From Phragmites australis (Eukaryota > Streptophyta > Magnoliopsida > Poales > Poaceae): DNA of 64,000 nucleotides. Shown one piece after another: positions 37,502-49,144 of this stretch. The translations under genes were made by a program, and so were the position numbers. The notes below the pieces were generated by a model. The model worked only from the letters and a program-made list of their open reading frames with translations, ran no database searches and had not been told where the DNA came from. Position 1 is the first letter of the stretch. The number at the start of each line of letters is the position of its first letter. The stretch spans positions 14,787,501 through 14,851,500 of the forward strand of contig NC_084928.1 of the NCBI RefSeq assembly GCF_958298935.1, in the 5' to 3' direction.

Positions 37502-38416
37502 TATGAACAAGGGTTCCCGATCTTCCGAAAGGTTCTGGTAACTCTCGATTTGGTGGAAACGAGACACAAGTCGATCCGGCTTCCGAACAACACGATCCGA
37601 AACCCCGCAATCGCAGCACCACGTCTCCTCTGGTTATCAACCGGCGTTGCACGGTTGACCTCGCCAAGAAGGCTAAAATCCTTGCCTGCGAATCGAAGAA
37701 CACAAGCAAGAACAAGGAAGAATGCAACCAAATTGCAGATGAATGATTAATCTCACGAGTTGGGGTCTCACAAACCGACGAAACGGCGAAACTGTTCTTG
37801 ACAGAATAATCTAAGCAAAACCCAACCCTAATTAGGGTGGCGGCTACTGTATATAAAGAATTAGGGTCGGCCAAGGACCCCTAGACGCGTCCCTAATGGA
37901 CTCCAACACGATACATGGCCCAACGGACCAAAAACGGTGACGCAGCACCGGGACAGATTCTGGATGCTGACTTGTTTCGACGTTTCCCGTTGACTCAGAA
38001 GGAATTTGGACCTCAAACCAACGCCATTGGTTTCCTTATGAAATTATCTTTCCAACCATATGTGAATAGTCGAAAACGGAGTCCGGATGCGTCCTGGGCG
38101 TCCGTTTTATTGCTCGCTGGTCCTGGAGGCCGAGGCTGATTCGGACTCGAGTTGGACTGGACCTCCTGCTGTTGTTGGACGTCCTAGCTGCTCCTCCACG
38201 CCTCCAAGTCTTCCTCTATGTGTTTCCTTGTCCTCTCCATGATTCCTAACCAACACATAATCATTAGGTAGTAATCTATTCTCAAAATTATATAAAGAGT
38301 TGCTTAGGAACGAGCTCACCTCTAAATTTAATTGTCGTGCGCGAGCTCTTGTGATTGGACCTTGAAAGTTCAATGGAGGATCATTGTATGTATCCGAGGG
38401 AGTGATGTCCTCATCA
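37499..38416 (-). repeat. Gypsy LTR2 (3' LTR of the intact element)
   Basis: 918 bp. On the minus strand it starts TGATGAGGACATCACTCCC and ends CTTGTTCATATTA. It contains the last 103 codons and stop of the polyprotein gene (38107-38416). Confidence 0.94.
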
Positions 38417-41400
38417 TCCTCCCCCTCTTGAATTGGAGTCGTCCTCGACTCAAGCTCATCATCGGCTCCCAAGTAAGGTTTCAAATCTGCAATGTTAAAA
38501 GAAGGACTAACCCCGAACTCGGGTGGCAACTCAAGTTTATATGCATTATCATTTATTTTCTCAATTATCTTATAAGGACCAGCAGCTCTTGGCATTAATT
38601 TAGACTTACGCAGCTCTGAAAACCTATCTTTTCTTAAATGTAACCACACTAAATCACCTGGTTCAAGTTTGACTTCTTTCCTACCTTCACTACCAGCAAT
38701 TCTATACTTTTCATTCATCTTTTTGATATTTATTTTAGTTATTTCATGCAACTTACGAATAAAATCAGCACGTGCAGTAGCATCACTATGTGTTCTTTCA
38801 GTGGTAGGTAAAGGCAAAAGATCAATAGGAGCGCGAGGGGTAAAACCATACACTACCTGAAAAGGACTTACCTTGGTGGTAGAATGTGTTGCCCGATTAT
38901 AAGCAAACTCCACGTGGACCAAACATTCTTCCCACATCTTCAAATTTTTCTTCAAAATAGCTCTCAACATGGTACCCAAAGTGCGGTTCACTACCTCCGT
39001 TTGGCCATCAGTTTGTGGGTGGCAAGTAGTAGAAAACAATAGTTTTGTACCCAACTTATTCCATAGAGTGCGCCAAAAGTGACTCAAAAATTTAGTGTCG
39101 CGATCTGAAACAATAGTAGAAGGCATACCATGCAAGCGAACAATCTCTTTGAAAAAGAGGTCAGCAATATAAACGGCATCATCACTTTTATGACAAGGTA
39201 TAAAATGTGCCATCTTAGAAAAACGATCCACAACAACAAAAATGCTATCCCTCCCCCTCTTAGTCCTAGGCAATCCCAAAACAAAGTCCATCAAAATATC
39301 TGCCCAAGGAATAGAAGGAACAGGAAGAGGCATATACAAACCATGTGGATTCAAGCGAGACTTAGCCTTTTGACATGTGGTACAGCGTGCCACGAACCGC
39401 TCAACATCTCTCCTCATCTTTGGCCAAAAGAAATGTGTGGCCAACATATCCTCCGTCTTCTTAGCACCAAAATGTCCCATCAATCCTCCTCCATGTGCTT
39501 CCTGCAACAACAAAAGACGAACGAAACCAACTGGAATGCATAGACGGTTAGCTCTAAACACAAATCCATCATTGATCACAAACTTGTTCCATGTACGTCC
39601 CTCTTTACAGTTCAGCAATACATCTTTAAAATCAGGATCAAGCACATATTGTTCTTTTATTGAGTCAAGTCCAAAAATTCTATAATCAAGTTGGGACAAC
39701 AAAGCATATCGTCTAGACAAAGCATCAGCAATTATATTATCCTTCCCTTTCTTGTGTTTGATAACATAAGGAAAAGATTCAATAAATTCAACCCACTTAG
39801 CATGTCTACGATTCAGATTATTTTGAGAACGAAGATACTTAAGCGATTCATGATCTGAATGTATAACAAATTCTTTAGGCCACAAATAATGACGCCACGT
39901 CTCTAAAGAACGTACAAGTGCATACAATTCCTTATCATACGTAGAGTAATTAAGAACAGGGCCATGCAATTTTTCGCTAAAGTATGCAACGGGCTTACCT
40001 TCTTGCATCAAAACACCTCCAATGCCAACTCCACTAGCATCACATTCTAGCTCAAAGGTCTTACCAAAATTTGGAAGTTGCAGCAATGGCGCGTGCGTAA
40101 GCTTGTCCTTCAAAGTGTCAAAGGACTCCTCTTGTGCCTTACCCCAATGGAACACCACACCTTTTTTTGTCAACTCGTGTAAGGGGGCAGCAATGGCGCT
40201 GAAATCCTTCACGAAACGACGATAAAAACCTGCAAGTCTAAGAAAACTTCTCACCTGTTTGATGTTTTGGGGCACCGGCCAACTCTTTATGGCTTCAATT
40301 TTCATCTCATCCACCTCAATTCCCTGTGGAGTAATAACATAGCCAAGAAAAGAGACTCGATCCGTGCAAAAGATGCACTTCTCAAGGTTACCAAATAAAC
40401 GTGCATCACGTAAAGTATTAAAAACAGCACGTAAGTGATCCATATGTTCATCCAAAGACTTGCTATAAATCAATATGTCATCAAAGTAAACCACCACAAA
40501 TCGTCCAATAAAAGCTCTTAAAACCTCATTCATCAAACGCATGAAAGTGCTAGGTGCATTAGTTAAACCAAAAGGCATTACTAACCACTCATATAATCCG
40601 AATTTAGTTTTGAAAGCTGTTTTCCATTCATCTCCAAGTTTCATTCTAATTTGGTGGTAACCACTACGCAAGTCGATCTTTGTAAAAATTACAGAGCCAC
40701 ACAACTCATCAAGCATATCATCAAGTCTAGGAATAGGATGGCGATATCGAATAGTAATGTTATTAATGGCTCTACAATCAACACACATACGCCAAGTACC
40801 ATCTTTCTTAGGAACCAAAATCACAGGAACAGCACAAGGACTAAGGCTCTCACGTACATACCCGCGGTCCAAAAGCTCTTGGACTTGCTGCTGAATTTCC
40901 TTAGTCTCCTCGGGATTGGTTCGATACGCAGCACGATTTGGCAATGTTGCTCCCGGGATCAAATCGATTTGATGCTCTATCCCTCTCATAGGTGGCAGTC
41001 CCGGGGGTATCTCAGCTGGAAAAACATCCTCATACTCCTGCAAAAGGTTAGTGGCAGCAGGAGGTATCGAACTAATAACATCATCAAGCGAATACAAAAC
41101 TCGTTTGCAAACCAAGGTGTAGCAAATATCATTATTAGAAATTTCAGCAAGGTCACTTTTTAGTGCAAGCATAACACCACCCTTCAATTTTATGCCCTCT
41201 ACCTTAGAACTAGGTGCAGACTTATCCTTTTTAGGTGGGTAAAGAGAATTAGCAACTTGCTGATTTTCAGATTTAGTATCACACAAATTAGCAGCTCGTT
41301 CTTTATCAGCTTGTACAATTTCAGCAGGGGTCATAGGAACCAAAGTAATTTTCTTTCCTTTATGCATAAAAGTATATGTATTACTTCTACCATGGTGTAT

Positions 41401-43086
41401 AGCATCATTATCAAATTCCCAAGGTCGACCCAATAAAAGTGAGCAAGCTTCCATAGGTACCACATCACAGTCAACATAATCAGCATAGGAACCAATGGAA
41501 AAATAAACTCTGCAAGTTTGTGTTACCTTAGCTTTTCCAGCATCATTAAACCACTGAAGATTATATGGATGGGGGTGTTGGCGTGTGGTCAAGCCAAGCT
41601 TCTTGACCAAATCTGAACTCACCAAATTATTACAACTACCTCCATCGATGATGACACGTGCTCGCCGATTTTGGATGACGAAGAAAATCTGGAACAAGTT
41701 ATGGCGTTGCAGCTTCTCTGGTTGTTGTACCTTTGTGCTGAGCGCCCGCTGCACAATGATGCTCCTATAGGTCGCTGTGTCATCACTGCCCAAGATTTCG
41801 TTGCTCTCCTCAACAACTGGTTCTTCTTCTTCTTCAATGTCAGAGGCGCTGATGTACCCATCTTCCGTTGCAATGTATGCCCGCTGACTTGGGCAATCCT
41901 TCTGCACATGACCGAATCCATGGCAGCGACGGCATTGAATGCCAGAGGTGCGTCCCGTTGATGCAACAGAGGAAGCACTCTTGGAAGGTCCCTGCAAAAC
42001 AGAATTTTTACCTGAGCCCGAAGGTCGTGTAGTGACAGGATTTGGTGCCGTAGCTGCTTGTTGCTTGCTCGCTGGTGAGGGAGCCCTGTAAGTGGATGGT
42101 TTGGACAGCCCAAATGATGGTCCTGTGCGCGGCGTGTATGTGGTGCTGGCCTTGTACTTGCCCTGCTGCTCACGCCCCTGCAACTCCTTCTCTGCAAGCA
42201 TAGCAAACTGAAACAACTGGTTGACATTGTTAAATTCTTTATAATCAATAATATCCTGGATTTCACGTCTCAAACCCGAATAAAATCGACAAATAGAATC
42301 TTCGTTTCCCTCTACTATGCCACAACGCATCAAGCCCTTTTGAAGCTCACCATAATAATCCTGCATAGATTTATCTCCCTGTTCTAAGCGCATCAATTTC
42401 TTACGCAAGTCTCTATGATAAGATGGGGGAACAAATCTATCACACATAGCAACCTTAAGCTCTTCCCAAGTACGAGGTGTGGCACCATCTGCAGCTAAAC
42501 CAGTCCACCAAATAATAGCAAAATCTTTAAACTTACTAGTGGCTTGTCTAACTCTATGTTGTTCAGGTACTTGATGGGCACTAAATTTTTGCTCTACTGT
42601 CATCTCCCAATCAAGATATCCCTCAGCATCATAATGTCCCGAAAATGAAGGTATAGTAAATTTAACCTTAGCATAAGGATCTTCAGGAGCTCGATTATAC
42701 ATACCTCGATGGTGGTGGTGATGTGGAACGCCACCCATACCTGTGGTGTTAGTGCGAAGACGACGTCGTAATCTGTTTTGCAATGTCGCCGCTGGATCAA
42801 CATTAACATCGTCATCATACAACTCATCACCGGTGTTGCTTCCATTCACATCTTCGTTGTGCACAGGACGGTTTTCCAAAGCATTTACCCTGTCGGTGAG
42901 CTCGGATAACCGTTTGTCCACCCGCTCAACCGCGTTTGCGAATTTCATCTCAATTATCGCTTCAGTTACAGCCTTGATGACTGTCTCCCTCATCTCCTTC
43001 TGAGCATTGTCTACAACAGCTTGTAGCTGCTCTTGGCTGACAGACTCCTTGAAGTCCTTTGGCGTTTTATCTCCTTCAACTGACAT
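38107..43086 (-). CDS. Ty3/gypsy Gag-Pol polyprotein, uninterrupted
   Basis: Single open frame of 1659 aa from ATG 43086; the frame is open a few codons upstream but lacks an ATG. Order: gag (about 140-305); CCHC knuckle (C385, C388, H393, C398); aspartic protease with IDGGS at 480-484 in place of the commoner DS/TG-A; RT (about 735-915, catalytic YFDD 867-870); RNase H (D1016, E1053, D1078 region); integrase zinc finger (H1198/H1205, C1235, C1238) and DDE core (D1267, D1328, E1364; 35 residues between the last two). The C-terminal region has [19 protein letters not shown] and a tail with [11 protein letters not shown]. No classical chromodomain is seen. The last 103 codons lie inside the 3' LTR. 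All catalytic motifs are present, so the element looks recently active. Function: replication by reverse transcription and integration. Confidence 0.95.
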   Translation of the reverse strand: MSVEGDKTPKDFKESVSQEQLQAVVDNAQKEMRETVIKAVTEAIIEMKFANAVERVDKRLSELTDRVNALENRPVHNEDVNGSNTGDELYDDDVNVDPAATLQNRLRRRLRTNTTGMGGVPHHHHHRGMYNRAPEDPYAKVKFTIPSFSGHYDAEGYLDWEMTVEQKFSAHQVPEQHRVRQATSKFKDFAIIWWTGLAADGATPRTWEELKVAMCDRFVPPSYHRDLRKKLMRLEQGDKSMQDYYGELQKGLMRCGIVEGNEDSICRFYSGLRREIQDIIDYKEFNNVNQLFQFAMLAEKELQGREQQGKYKASTTYTPRTGPSFGLSKPSTYRAPSPASKQQAATAPNPVTTRPSGSGKNSVLQGPSKSASSVASTGRTSGIQCRRCHGFGHVQKDCPSQRAYIATEDGYISASDIEEEEEPVVEESNEILGSDDTATYRSIIVQRALSTKVQQPEKLQRHNLFQIFFVIQNRRARVIIDGGSCNNLVSSDLVKKLGLTTRQHPHPYNLQWFNDAGKAKVTQTCRVYFSIGSYADYVDCDVVPMEACSLLLGRPWEFDNDAIHHGRSNTYTFMHKGKKITLVPMTPAEIVQADKERAANLCDTKSENQQVANSLYPPKKDKSAPSSKVEGIKLKGGVMLALKSDLAEISNNDICYTLVCKRVLYSLDDVISSIPPAATNLLQEYEDVFPAEIPPGLPPMRGIEHQIDLIPGATLPNRAAYRTNPEETKEIQQQVQELLDRGYVRESLSPCAVPVILVPKKDGTWRMCVDCRAINNITIRYRHPIPRLDDMLDELCGSVIFTKIDLRSGYHQIRMKLGDEWKTAFKTKFGLYEWLVMPFGLTNAPSTFMRLMNEVLRAFIGRFVVVYFDDILIYSKSLDEHMDHLRAVFNTLRDARLFGNLEKCIFCTDRVSFLGYVITPQGIEVDEMKIEAIKSWPVPQNIKQVRSFLRLAGFYRRFVKDFSAIAAPLHELTKKGVVFHWGKAQEESFDTLKDKLTHAPLLQLPNFGKTFELECDASGVGIGGVLMQEGKPVAYFSEKLHGPVLNYSTYDKELYALVRSLETWRHYLWPKEFVIHSDHESLKYLRSQNNLNRRHAKWVEFIESFPYVIKHKKGKDNIIADALSRRYALLSQLDYRIFGLDSIKEQYVLDPDFKDVLLNCKEGRTWNKFVINDGFVFRANRLCIPVGFVRLLLLQEAHGGGLMGHFGAKKTEDMLATHFFWPKMRRDVERFVARCTTCQKAKSRLNPHGLYMPLPVPSIPWADILMDFVLGLPRTKRGRDSIFVVVDRFSKMAHFIPCHKSDDAVYIADLFFKEIVRLHGMPSTIVSDRDTKFLSHFWRTLWNKLGTKLLFSTTCHPQTDGQTEVVNRTLGTMLRAILKKNLKMWEECLVHVEFAYNRATHSTTKVSPFQVVYGFTPRAPIDLLPLPTTERTHSDATARADFIRKLHEITKINIKKMNEKYRIAGSEGRKEVKLEPGDLVWLHLRKDRFSELRKSKLMPRAAGPYKIIEKINDNAYKLELPPEFGVSPSFNIADLKPYLGADDELESRTTPIQEGEDDEDITPSDTYNDPPLNFQGPITRARARQLNLEVSSFLSNSLYNFENRLLPNDYVLVRNHGEDKETHRGRLGGVEEQLGRPTTAGGPVQLESESASASRTSEQ
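38417..38430 (-). other. Polypurine tract of the gypsy element
   Basis: On the minus strand CAAGAGGGGGAGGA lies immediately before the LTR start TGATGAGG. It marks the plus-strand DNA priming site and confirms the LTR boundary. Confidence 0.88.
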
Positions 43087-44217
43087 TGTGGAAACAAACA
43101 CAACAACAAACAGTGAAGGTTATCCCTAATAATCGTACTACAAAGATGGAGTGGTGCCTCTCAATCAAGATCAGCAAAGGTAGACACCTTACCAAGCTCT
43201 TACCAGGGTTCTTACCAGCAAAGCAAAGGATACCTGGAAGGCGTGCGAGCGATTGCAGGGATGCAAACCAGTGCTGTTCAGAGGAATCTGTGGGGCTTGG
43301 AAGGCACACAAAGAGAACAAATATGTATATGTGGAACACAAATCAGAAACAGATAGTAATGATGAATTATAGTCCCAAGTACTTATTCTCGTTGCTGGCC
43401 TAAAGTGTTGCAAGTACCAAGTATGTGTGTTAAACAAGGTGGAGAAACAAGTATGATAGATAGCAAGAGCAACAGAAACAAAGAACTAAACAGCACACGC
43501 TAACACAGCTCACTTTGCCCTTCTCTATGTGCTCCTCTAGATATTGTTCCTCTTTTGCCCCTCTCTTTTTTCTATTTTTTTGGGTTGTCGTTGTTTTTTT
43601 GGGAAAATTCGACTTTTTCTTTTTATTTTTTTGATATTTTTTTTTCACTTAGGAGCACACAAGAGGGAACCACAGAAAATTTGAGCTTAAACAAGTGAAA
43701 GACGTGACCTGTAGAATTTTCTGAAGTTCAGCCGTAAAATGAGAAAAATATTTGGAAATTGAAAACTCAAACTTCGGAGGCGAATTTGGGAATTCTGATT
43801 TCGCCGAACCCGACAAGGCGGGGACGAACGGATCCGAAACGCTGTTTCGATGCGAAAAACTCTATGACTTTTCTGAAAATTGAGTTCGTATGCGAAAGTT
43901 ATGCCCGATTTGAGAAACGACTCCGAATTAGAGGACAAAACGGGAAGAAAGTGGGGAAAATATGCGACGGAGGCTAGGGTTTGATGGAAACGGTGGGGGA
44001 AAACACACGAACTGGACTCTAACACAACCTAACCAGCAATAAGACCTTGACCAGGACACAAACTCAACACGACGAACTCTGAAACTGAAATATGCAAAAG
44101 CTAAAGGCGCGGAAGGGTTGTAGGACAGGAAAAAAAAATGATATGGCAGTGGACTATGGAACGAAGGCGAAAACACTCGAAACTAAGGGTAGATATGAAC
44201 CTGACGGTATACCTGAA
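43087..44217 (-). other. Gypsy 5' leader
   Basis: Lies between the primer site (44218-44229) and the gag start. It has homopolymer-rich tracts around 43560-43650 and no supported gene. It is the inverted counterpart of 34242-35373. Confidence 0.85.
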
Positions 44218-44229
44218 GCTCTGATACCA
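44218..44229 (-). other. Primer-binding site of the gypsy element
   Basis: TGGTATCAGAGC on the minus strand, two bases after the LTR3 end. It is complementary to the 3' end of initiator tRNA-Met. Confidence 0.92.
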
Positions 44230-44231
44230 CT

Positions 44232-45149
44232 TAATATGAACAAGGGTTCCCGATCTTCCGAAAGGTTCTGGTAACTCTCGATTTGGTGGAAACGAGACAC
44301 AAGTCGATCCGGCTTCCGAACAACACGATCCGAAACCCCGCAATCGCAGCACCACGTCTCCTCTGGTTATCAACCGGCGTTGCACGGTTGACCTCGCCAA
44401 GAAGGCTAAAATCCTTGCCTGCGAATCGAAGAACACAAGCAAGAACAAGGAAGAATGCAACCAAATTGCAGATGAATGATTAATCTCACGAGTTGGGGTC
44501 TCACAAACCGACGAAACGGCGAAACTGTTATTGACAGAATAATCTAAGCAAAACCCAACCCTAATTAGGGCGGCGGCTACTGTATATAAAGGATTAGGGT
44601 CGGCCAAGGACCCCTAGACGCGTCCCTAATGGACTCCAACACGATACATGGCCCAACGGACCAAAAACGGTGACGCAGCACCGGGACAGATTCTGGATGC
44701 TGACTTGTTTCGACGTTTCCCGTTGACTCAGAAGGAATTTGGACCTCAAACCAACGCCATTGGTTTCCTTATGAAATTATCTTTCCAACCATATGTGAAT
44801 CGTCGAAAACGGAGTCCGGATGCGTCCTGGGTGTCCGTTTTATTGCTCGCTGGTCCTGGAGGCCGAGGCTGATTCGGACTCGAGTTGGACTGGACCTCCT
44901 GCTGTTGTTGGACGTCCTAGCTGCTCCTCCACGCCTCCAAGCCTTCCTCTATGTGTTTCCTTGTCCTCTCCATGATTCCTAAATAACACATAATCATTAG
45001 GTAGTAATCTATTCTCAAAATTATATAAAGAGTTGCTTAGGAACGAGCTCACCTCTAAATTTAATTGTCGTGCGCGAGCTCTTGTGATTGGACCTTGAAA
45101 GTTCAATGGAGGATCATTGTATTGATCCGAGGGAGTGATGTCCTCATCA
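44232..45149 (-). repeat. Gypsy LTR3 (5' LTR of the intact element)
   Basis: 918 bp, nearly identical to LTR2, and ends TGTCCTCATCA on the plus strand against the GTAGG duplication. Confidence 0.94.
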
Positions 45150-45429
45150 GTAGGTGGGCACGGCGGGGCTACTGGTGGGGGTAGCCAAGTGAGAGGGAGA
45201 GAGAGGTAAGGTGTGGGTCCGACCGATGGGTCCCACGTATAAGAGAAAAATATCATTTTTAACTGCGAATTCTATTATTTTCTCTCCAAAATTTCTTTCT
45301 CTTATCCAAATGATTTTAAATGAATTGCTTTACAGTTACACAGCAAAATCACGCAAAATTAAATATAATGCTTAAGAAGCATATTTATGCTTAATTATGT
45401 AATTACGGATTTTGGGATGTGACAGTGGG

Positions 45430-47540
45430 ATTCCTTTTAAGCGTCTCTATGGACGCCTTACTAACTACTCTTTTTGTCTTTTTAGATGTGTTTTTTACGT
45501 TATTCTCGCCCTCTGTGAACGTACCAAACTAACCGCTCAATCTATTGAGTGCATCTTTCTTGGCTACATTGCTAGGGTCGTATGTGTTGGGACCCTGTTG
45601 CTCGCCAGATGTGCATTTCTCAGGATGTTACTTTTGATGATCCTCATCCCTCCTATCCTCGTACATCTCCTTCCACTTCTTTAGCTTTCTTGGTTGAGCC
45701 ATTGTCCTTTCTCACCTTTCTTGCTATATCCATCATTGTTTCTTCTTTTTTTTCCCTAGACACCATTGGTGCCCTCTCCTGTTGTGCCTTCTTTGGTGTC
45801 TTTCATGCCTTTGCCTCCTCCTTCTTCTGGTATTATTGAGCCTTTTTCTTTCCACTACACTCGTTGTTCCCGTGCTACTTCACATCTTGTTGTGTCGCCT
45901 TCTCATGAGCCATCTCCTTCCAGTAATTCAGTTCATCCATCTTCTCCTTGCTATTCTCTTTATGATCGCTATTTGATTCGACCTCTTGGCCGTTTTGGCT
46001 TTACTGGTGTTGTTCTTGCCAAGCTGTCTTCTTATCATGATGCTGATGTTCATCAGGAATGGTAGCATACGATGGCAAATGAGTTTGCTGCTCTTGACTG
46101 CACAGACACGATACATATTGTTCCTCTCCCCCCACATGTTCTTCCTATCACATGCAGGTGGTTTATAAGGTTAAGACTCACTCTGATGGTTCTCTTGAGC
46201 ACTACAAGACTCATCTTGTCACTCGTGGTTTTCAACAGGAGCATGGTTGTGACTATGATAAGACTTTTGCTCCAGCGACCCACATGACTACAATGCGTAC
46301 TCTTCTAGTTGTTGCCTTTGTGCGTCAGTGGTCTATCTCCTAGCTTGATGCCAAGAATGCCTTAATGATGAGTTGTGCGAGGAGATCTACATCCACTCAC
46401 CGTCTGGGTATTCTGTTCCTAAGGGCATGGTTTGTCGTCTCCGTTACTCTCTTTATGGCCTTAAGCAAGCCTCTCGAGTTTGGTTTGACCATTTTTCTTC
46501 TGTGATCATTACCGCTGGTTTTTCTGCTAGTATTCATGATTATTTGCTCTTTGTTCACACTTCCTCTCATGATTGGACTCTTATTCTCTTGTATGTTGAT
46601 GACATGATCATAACATGATATGATTATGAGTATATTGCTTTTGTGAAGGATCATCTCATTGAATAGTTTCTTATGTTCGATATTGGTCATCTTCGTTACT
46701 TTCTTGGGATTGAGATCTCTTCTACTTTTGAGGGCTTCTTTCTGTCCCAAGAGAAATATATTCAGGATCTCCTTCATTGTGCTTCTCTCACTGATGAGTG
46801 TGCTGTTGAGACTCACATGGAGCTTAACCTTCAGCTTTATCCACCGATGGTGAGCCTCTTACGGATCTCACTCGCTATCGTCATCTAGTTGGGAGTCTTA
46901 TTTACTTTGGTATCACTCATCCTGACATTTCTCATGCAGTGCACATCCTCAGTCAATTCATTTATGCTCCCACTTAGCTCCACTATTATTATCTCCTACG
47001 TGTTTTGCGCTATACTCGTGGGGACTATCTCTCATTGTCTCTTTTTTTCCACACTCTAGCTCTTTATACCTTCGTGCTTATTCTGATGCTACTTGGGCTA
47101 GTAATCCTTCTGATCACCGGTCTTTTTCTGCCTACTGTATTTTCCTTGGTGATTCTCTCCTTGGTTAGAAGACTAAAAAGCAGACCACGATTTCTCATTC
47201 TAGTGCAAATGCTGAGTTGCGAGCCATGACGTTGTTGATAGCGGAGCTCAGTTGATGATGATGGTTACTTGAGGATTTTGGTGTTTCTTCTCTAGCACCT
47301 ACTCCTCTTTACTCAAACAATACATGTACTATCAATATTATTCGAGATCCGGTGAAGCATGAGCTCACCAAGTATATTGGTGTTGATGCTTCTTATACAC
47401 AAACACATGTACATGATGAGGTGATTGCTCTTCAATATGTTCCTTCAACTTTAGTTGACTGATTTCTTCATAAAGACATAGAGTATAGCTCTGCACAGAT
47501 TCTATCTCTCCAAACTCAGTGTGGTTGATCCCCTATGAGA
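45430..47540 (+). pseudogene. Copia integrase C-terminus, reverse transcriptase and RNase H remnant
   Basis: Continues the copia integrase directly after the GTGGG duplication (ERTKLTAQSIECIFLGY at about 45510). RT pieces: HYKTHLVTRGFQQEHGCDYDKTFAP (46200-46275), MVCRLRYSLYGLKQASRVWF (46430-46490), catalytic LLYVDDMIIT (46590-46618), FDIGHLRYFLGIEIS (46676-46720). RNase H pieces: ITHPDISHAVHILSQF (about 46913-46960), then a YSDATWASNP block and a KYIG.DASYTQ block near 47380. Multiple stops and frame changes; dead. Confidence 0.85.
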
Positions 47541-47550
47541 TTGGTGGGGG

Positions 47551-47682
47551 TGGTACATATATATAGTCATATGTGTAATATCCCCATCATATAAGAGGTT
47601 TTGTGCATATTAACACATGTACATGTATATATACTGATCCAGGACCTACAAAGAATACATGTTGCTATTTCTTAAAAAAACA
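47551..47682 (+). repeat. Copia 3' LTR (short)
   Basis: Starts TGGTACATATATATAG after the purine tract GAGATTGGTGGGGG. It shares GTGTAATATCCCC and TATATATACTG blocks with 25821-25930. The exact end in the A-run (47674-47682) is uncertain. Confidence 0.72.
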
Positions 47683-47779
47683 TTTTACGAGGTTCCGCAC
47701 TAGCTCATTATGTGTCATTTCAATCGTATCATTTTTATTGATGCAAACATATTTGTTTCATCAGTGATCGTGTTTTTGC

Positions 47780-48455
47780 CGCCAAAATCCAAAAATAGAC
47801 AACATACGACACCACGAAAGGAGACAACATGTTGGTGTATTTACAAATTTAGCATGTGTATTTGGCACCTTGTTTATCGAAAACCCAATTTCAGTACGTG
47901 ACGCACCAAAAAATGGTGGGCCTGATAGTTTTCAGCACCCGAGATGATGAATACAACACTATGCACAATATTCAGCACCTTAGATGTCGAAAATGGACTA
48001 TATTCGAGGTGTCGAATACACACGGGCATCGGCGGAAGGACGTACGGGAAGAAAGCTAGTAGTTGTTGTACACGTGTGTTTATCTTTTTTATTTAATTCT
48101 TGATTTATTTGGGAGTATAAAAGTAGTCTAAAAATTCTAAACATTTTTATGAGTAAACTAGAGTTCACTAGCAACCCTTTTTAATTGGTTTGATCCAAAA
48201 AGAGTGAACCAATATTTAATTAAGATTATCTAAATAAGACTACTTTTATAAATTCTAGAATTTTTTAATGCCTCAAATAAATTCCAAAAATCTAGAAAAA
48301 TTCACTAATATTCTTCTCATGTGATGTACTAATTTATAAAAATATTTTCAACCCTGGGTTATTTGGTGAGAAAATAAGTTCCTTTGTAATGCTTTATTTA
48401 TATGCATTTGTATCTTTTCATGTGATATTCTCTTTTTAATTCAATTTGAATAAAA
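47780..48455 (+). repeat. Left arm of foldback MULE
   Basis: Inverted copy of 49145-49888, diverged by scattered substitutions and small indels. Confidence 0.85.
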
Positions 48456-49144
48456 ATAAATTCAAACATGCATAAAACCTACAATCAAGAGGTAAGTTCA
48501 CCAAAAAATCATTATAACCAACTTAATATCATCATTGCATACACAAAACAAGTGCATAATATATAATGGTTGGCTTAATAGATGCATGACAAGAAACTTT
48601 GTTATTGTGCTATTTAATTAATTGATTGTGTTTCTTTCTAGTTTCCTGTTGATGATAATTGATAACACAGTTCTTGAACCTCTTAGATTAATATTAATCC
48701 TCTTCTTGCTATTTTCTGTGCTTCATTTCTTCCTTGGTTCTCTCTTACTGCTTTGAGATATGACATCCACATCTACATGCTTGTTATCTAGTTGTTTAAA
48801 TTTTAGATATATTACTTGCCATATTTAATTGATAAATATTAAAATTTGTTGTATCACTACCACTTTGAAAAGATAGATGTAAATATATATTCGTAATTTC
48901 TAGGTTCTATGCTTCTTAAGTGTCTGGCTTTACTATCTTATTAGTTGTTGTGAACCTGTTATACATACATGGTTCAATCTGAACATAATATTTGCCTACA
49001 AAATAGCAATAATACATGATGATCAAGGAGACAAGCGTATATTATATTTACAGATTTTAGGCTAGCATAGTTACTAACTCTTAAAAAAATACATAAGGCT
49101 AGAAAAGTGCATAAGGGTGCGTTTGTTTGGAAAAGTGCATAAGT

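Larger units (their letters stand above)
33248..45149 (-). mobile_element. Rearranged Ty3/gypsy (CRM-like) composite with three LTRs and an inverted gag-protease copy
   Basis: Flanked by a perfect 5-bp duplication GTAGG (33243-33247; 45150-45154). Contents in plus order: LTR1 in minus orientation, lacking its last 16 bp (33248-34149); 11 bp of filler; the last 66 bp of an LTR in plus orientation; primer site, leader, gag and protease in PLUS orientation (34229-37474, cut off); a 12-nt primer sequence in minus orientation (37479-37490); LTR2 (37499-38416); purine tract; polyprotein gene (minus); leader; primer site (44218-44229); LTR3 (44232-45149). LTR2 and LTR3 are full length at 918 bp and differ by only a few bases. 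The lineage call (CRM-like) rests on the TGATGAGGACATC LTR start, the [11 protein letters not shown] tail and the ORF running into the 3' LTR; it is an inference. Confidence 0.9.
30509..45424 (-). mobile_element. LTR B (about 3.0 kb, probable solo LTR) split by the gypsy composite
   Basis: Plus-strand ends are TGTGGGGAACC (30509) and GGGATGTGACA (45424). Read on the minus strand it begins TGTCACATCCCAAAATCC, typical of grass gypsy LTRs. A perfect 5-bp target duplication GTGGG lies at 30504-30508 and 45425-45429. With the inner composite and one GTAGG copy removed, about 3009 bp remain. No element coding region or second LTR of this type was seen, so a solo LTR is the simplest reading. A cluster of TATCCGGGT-like motifs lies at 32330-32860. 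Confidence 0.82.
25821..47682 (+). mobile_element. Old Ty1/copia retrotransposon, split by nested insertions
   Basis: Related short terminal repeats occur at 25821-25930 and 47551-47682 (shared blocks TATATATAG, GTGTAATATCCCC, TATATATACTG, CCTACAAAGAATAC/CCTCTACAAATAC). A degenerate primer site lies directly after the left one (25931, TGGTACTAGAATTAGG, close to the initiator-Met consensus). A purine tract (GATTGGTGGGGG) precedes the right one. Between them, in copia order and on one strand, are gag, protease, integrase, RT and RNase H remnants, interrupted at 28842-30285 and 30509-45424. Without these the element is about 5.5 kb. AAAAC precedes the left LTR and overlaps the right end, a possible target duplication. 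Coding regions carry many stops. Confidence 0.85.

Noticed and set aside
25816..47681. AAAAC as the copia target duplication
   Set aside because: The right copy sits in an A-run where the LTR end is ambiguous, so it is kept only as a possibility.
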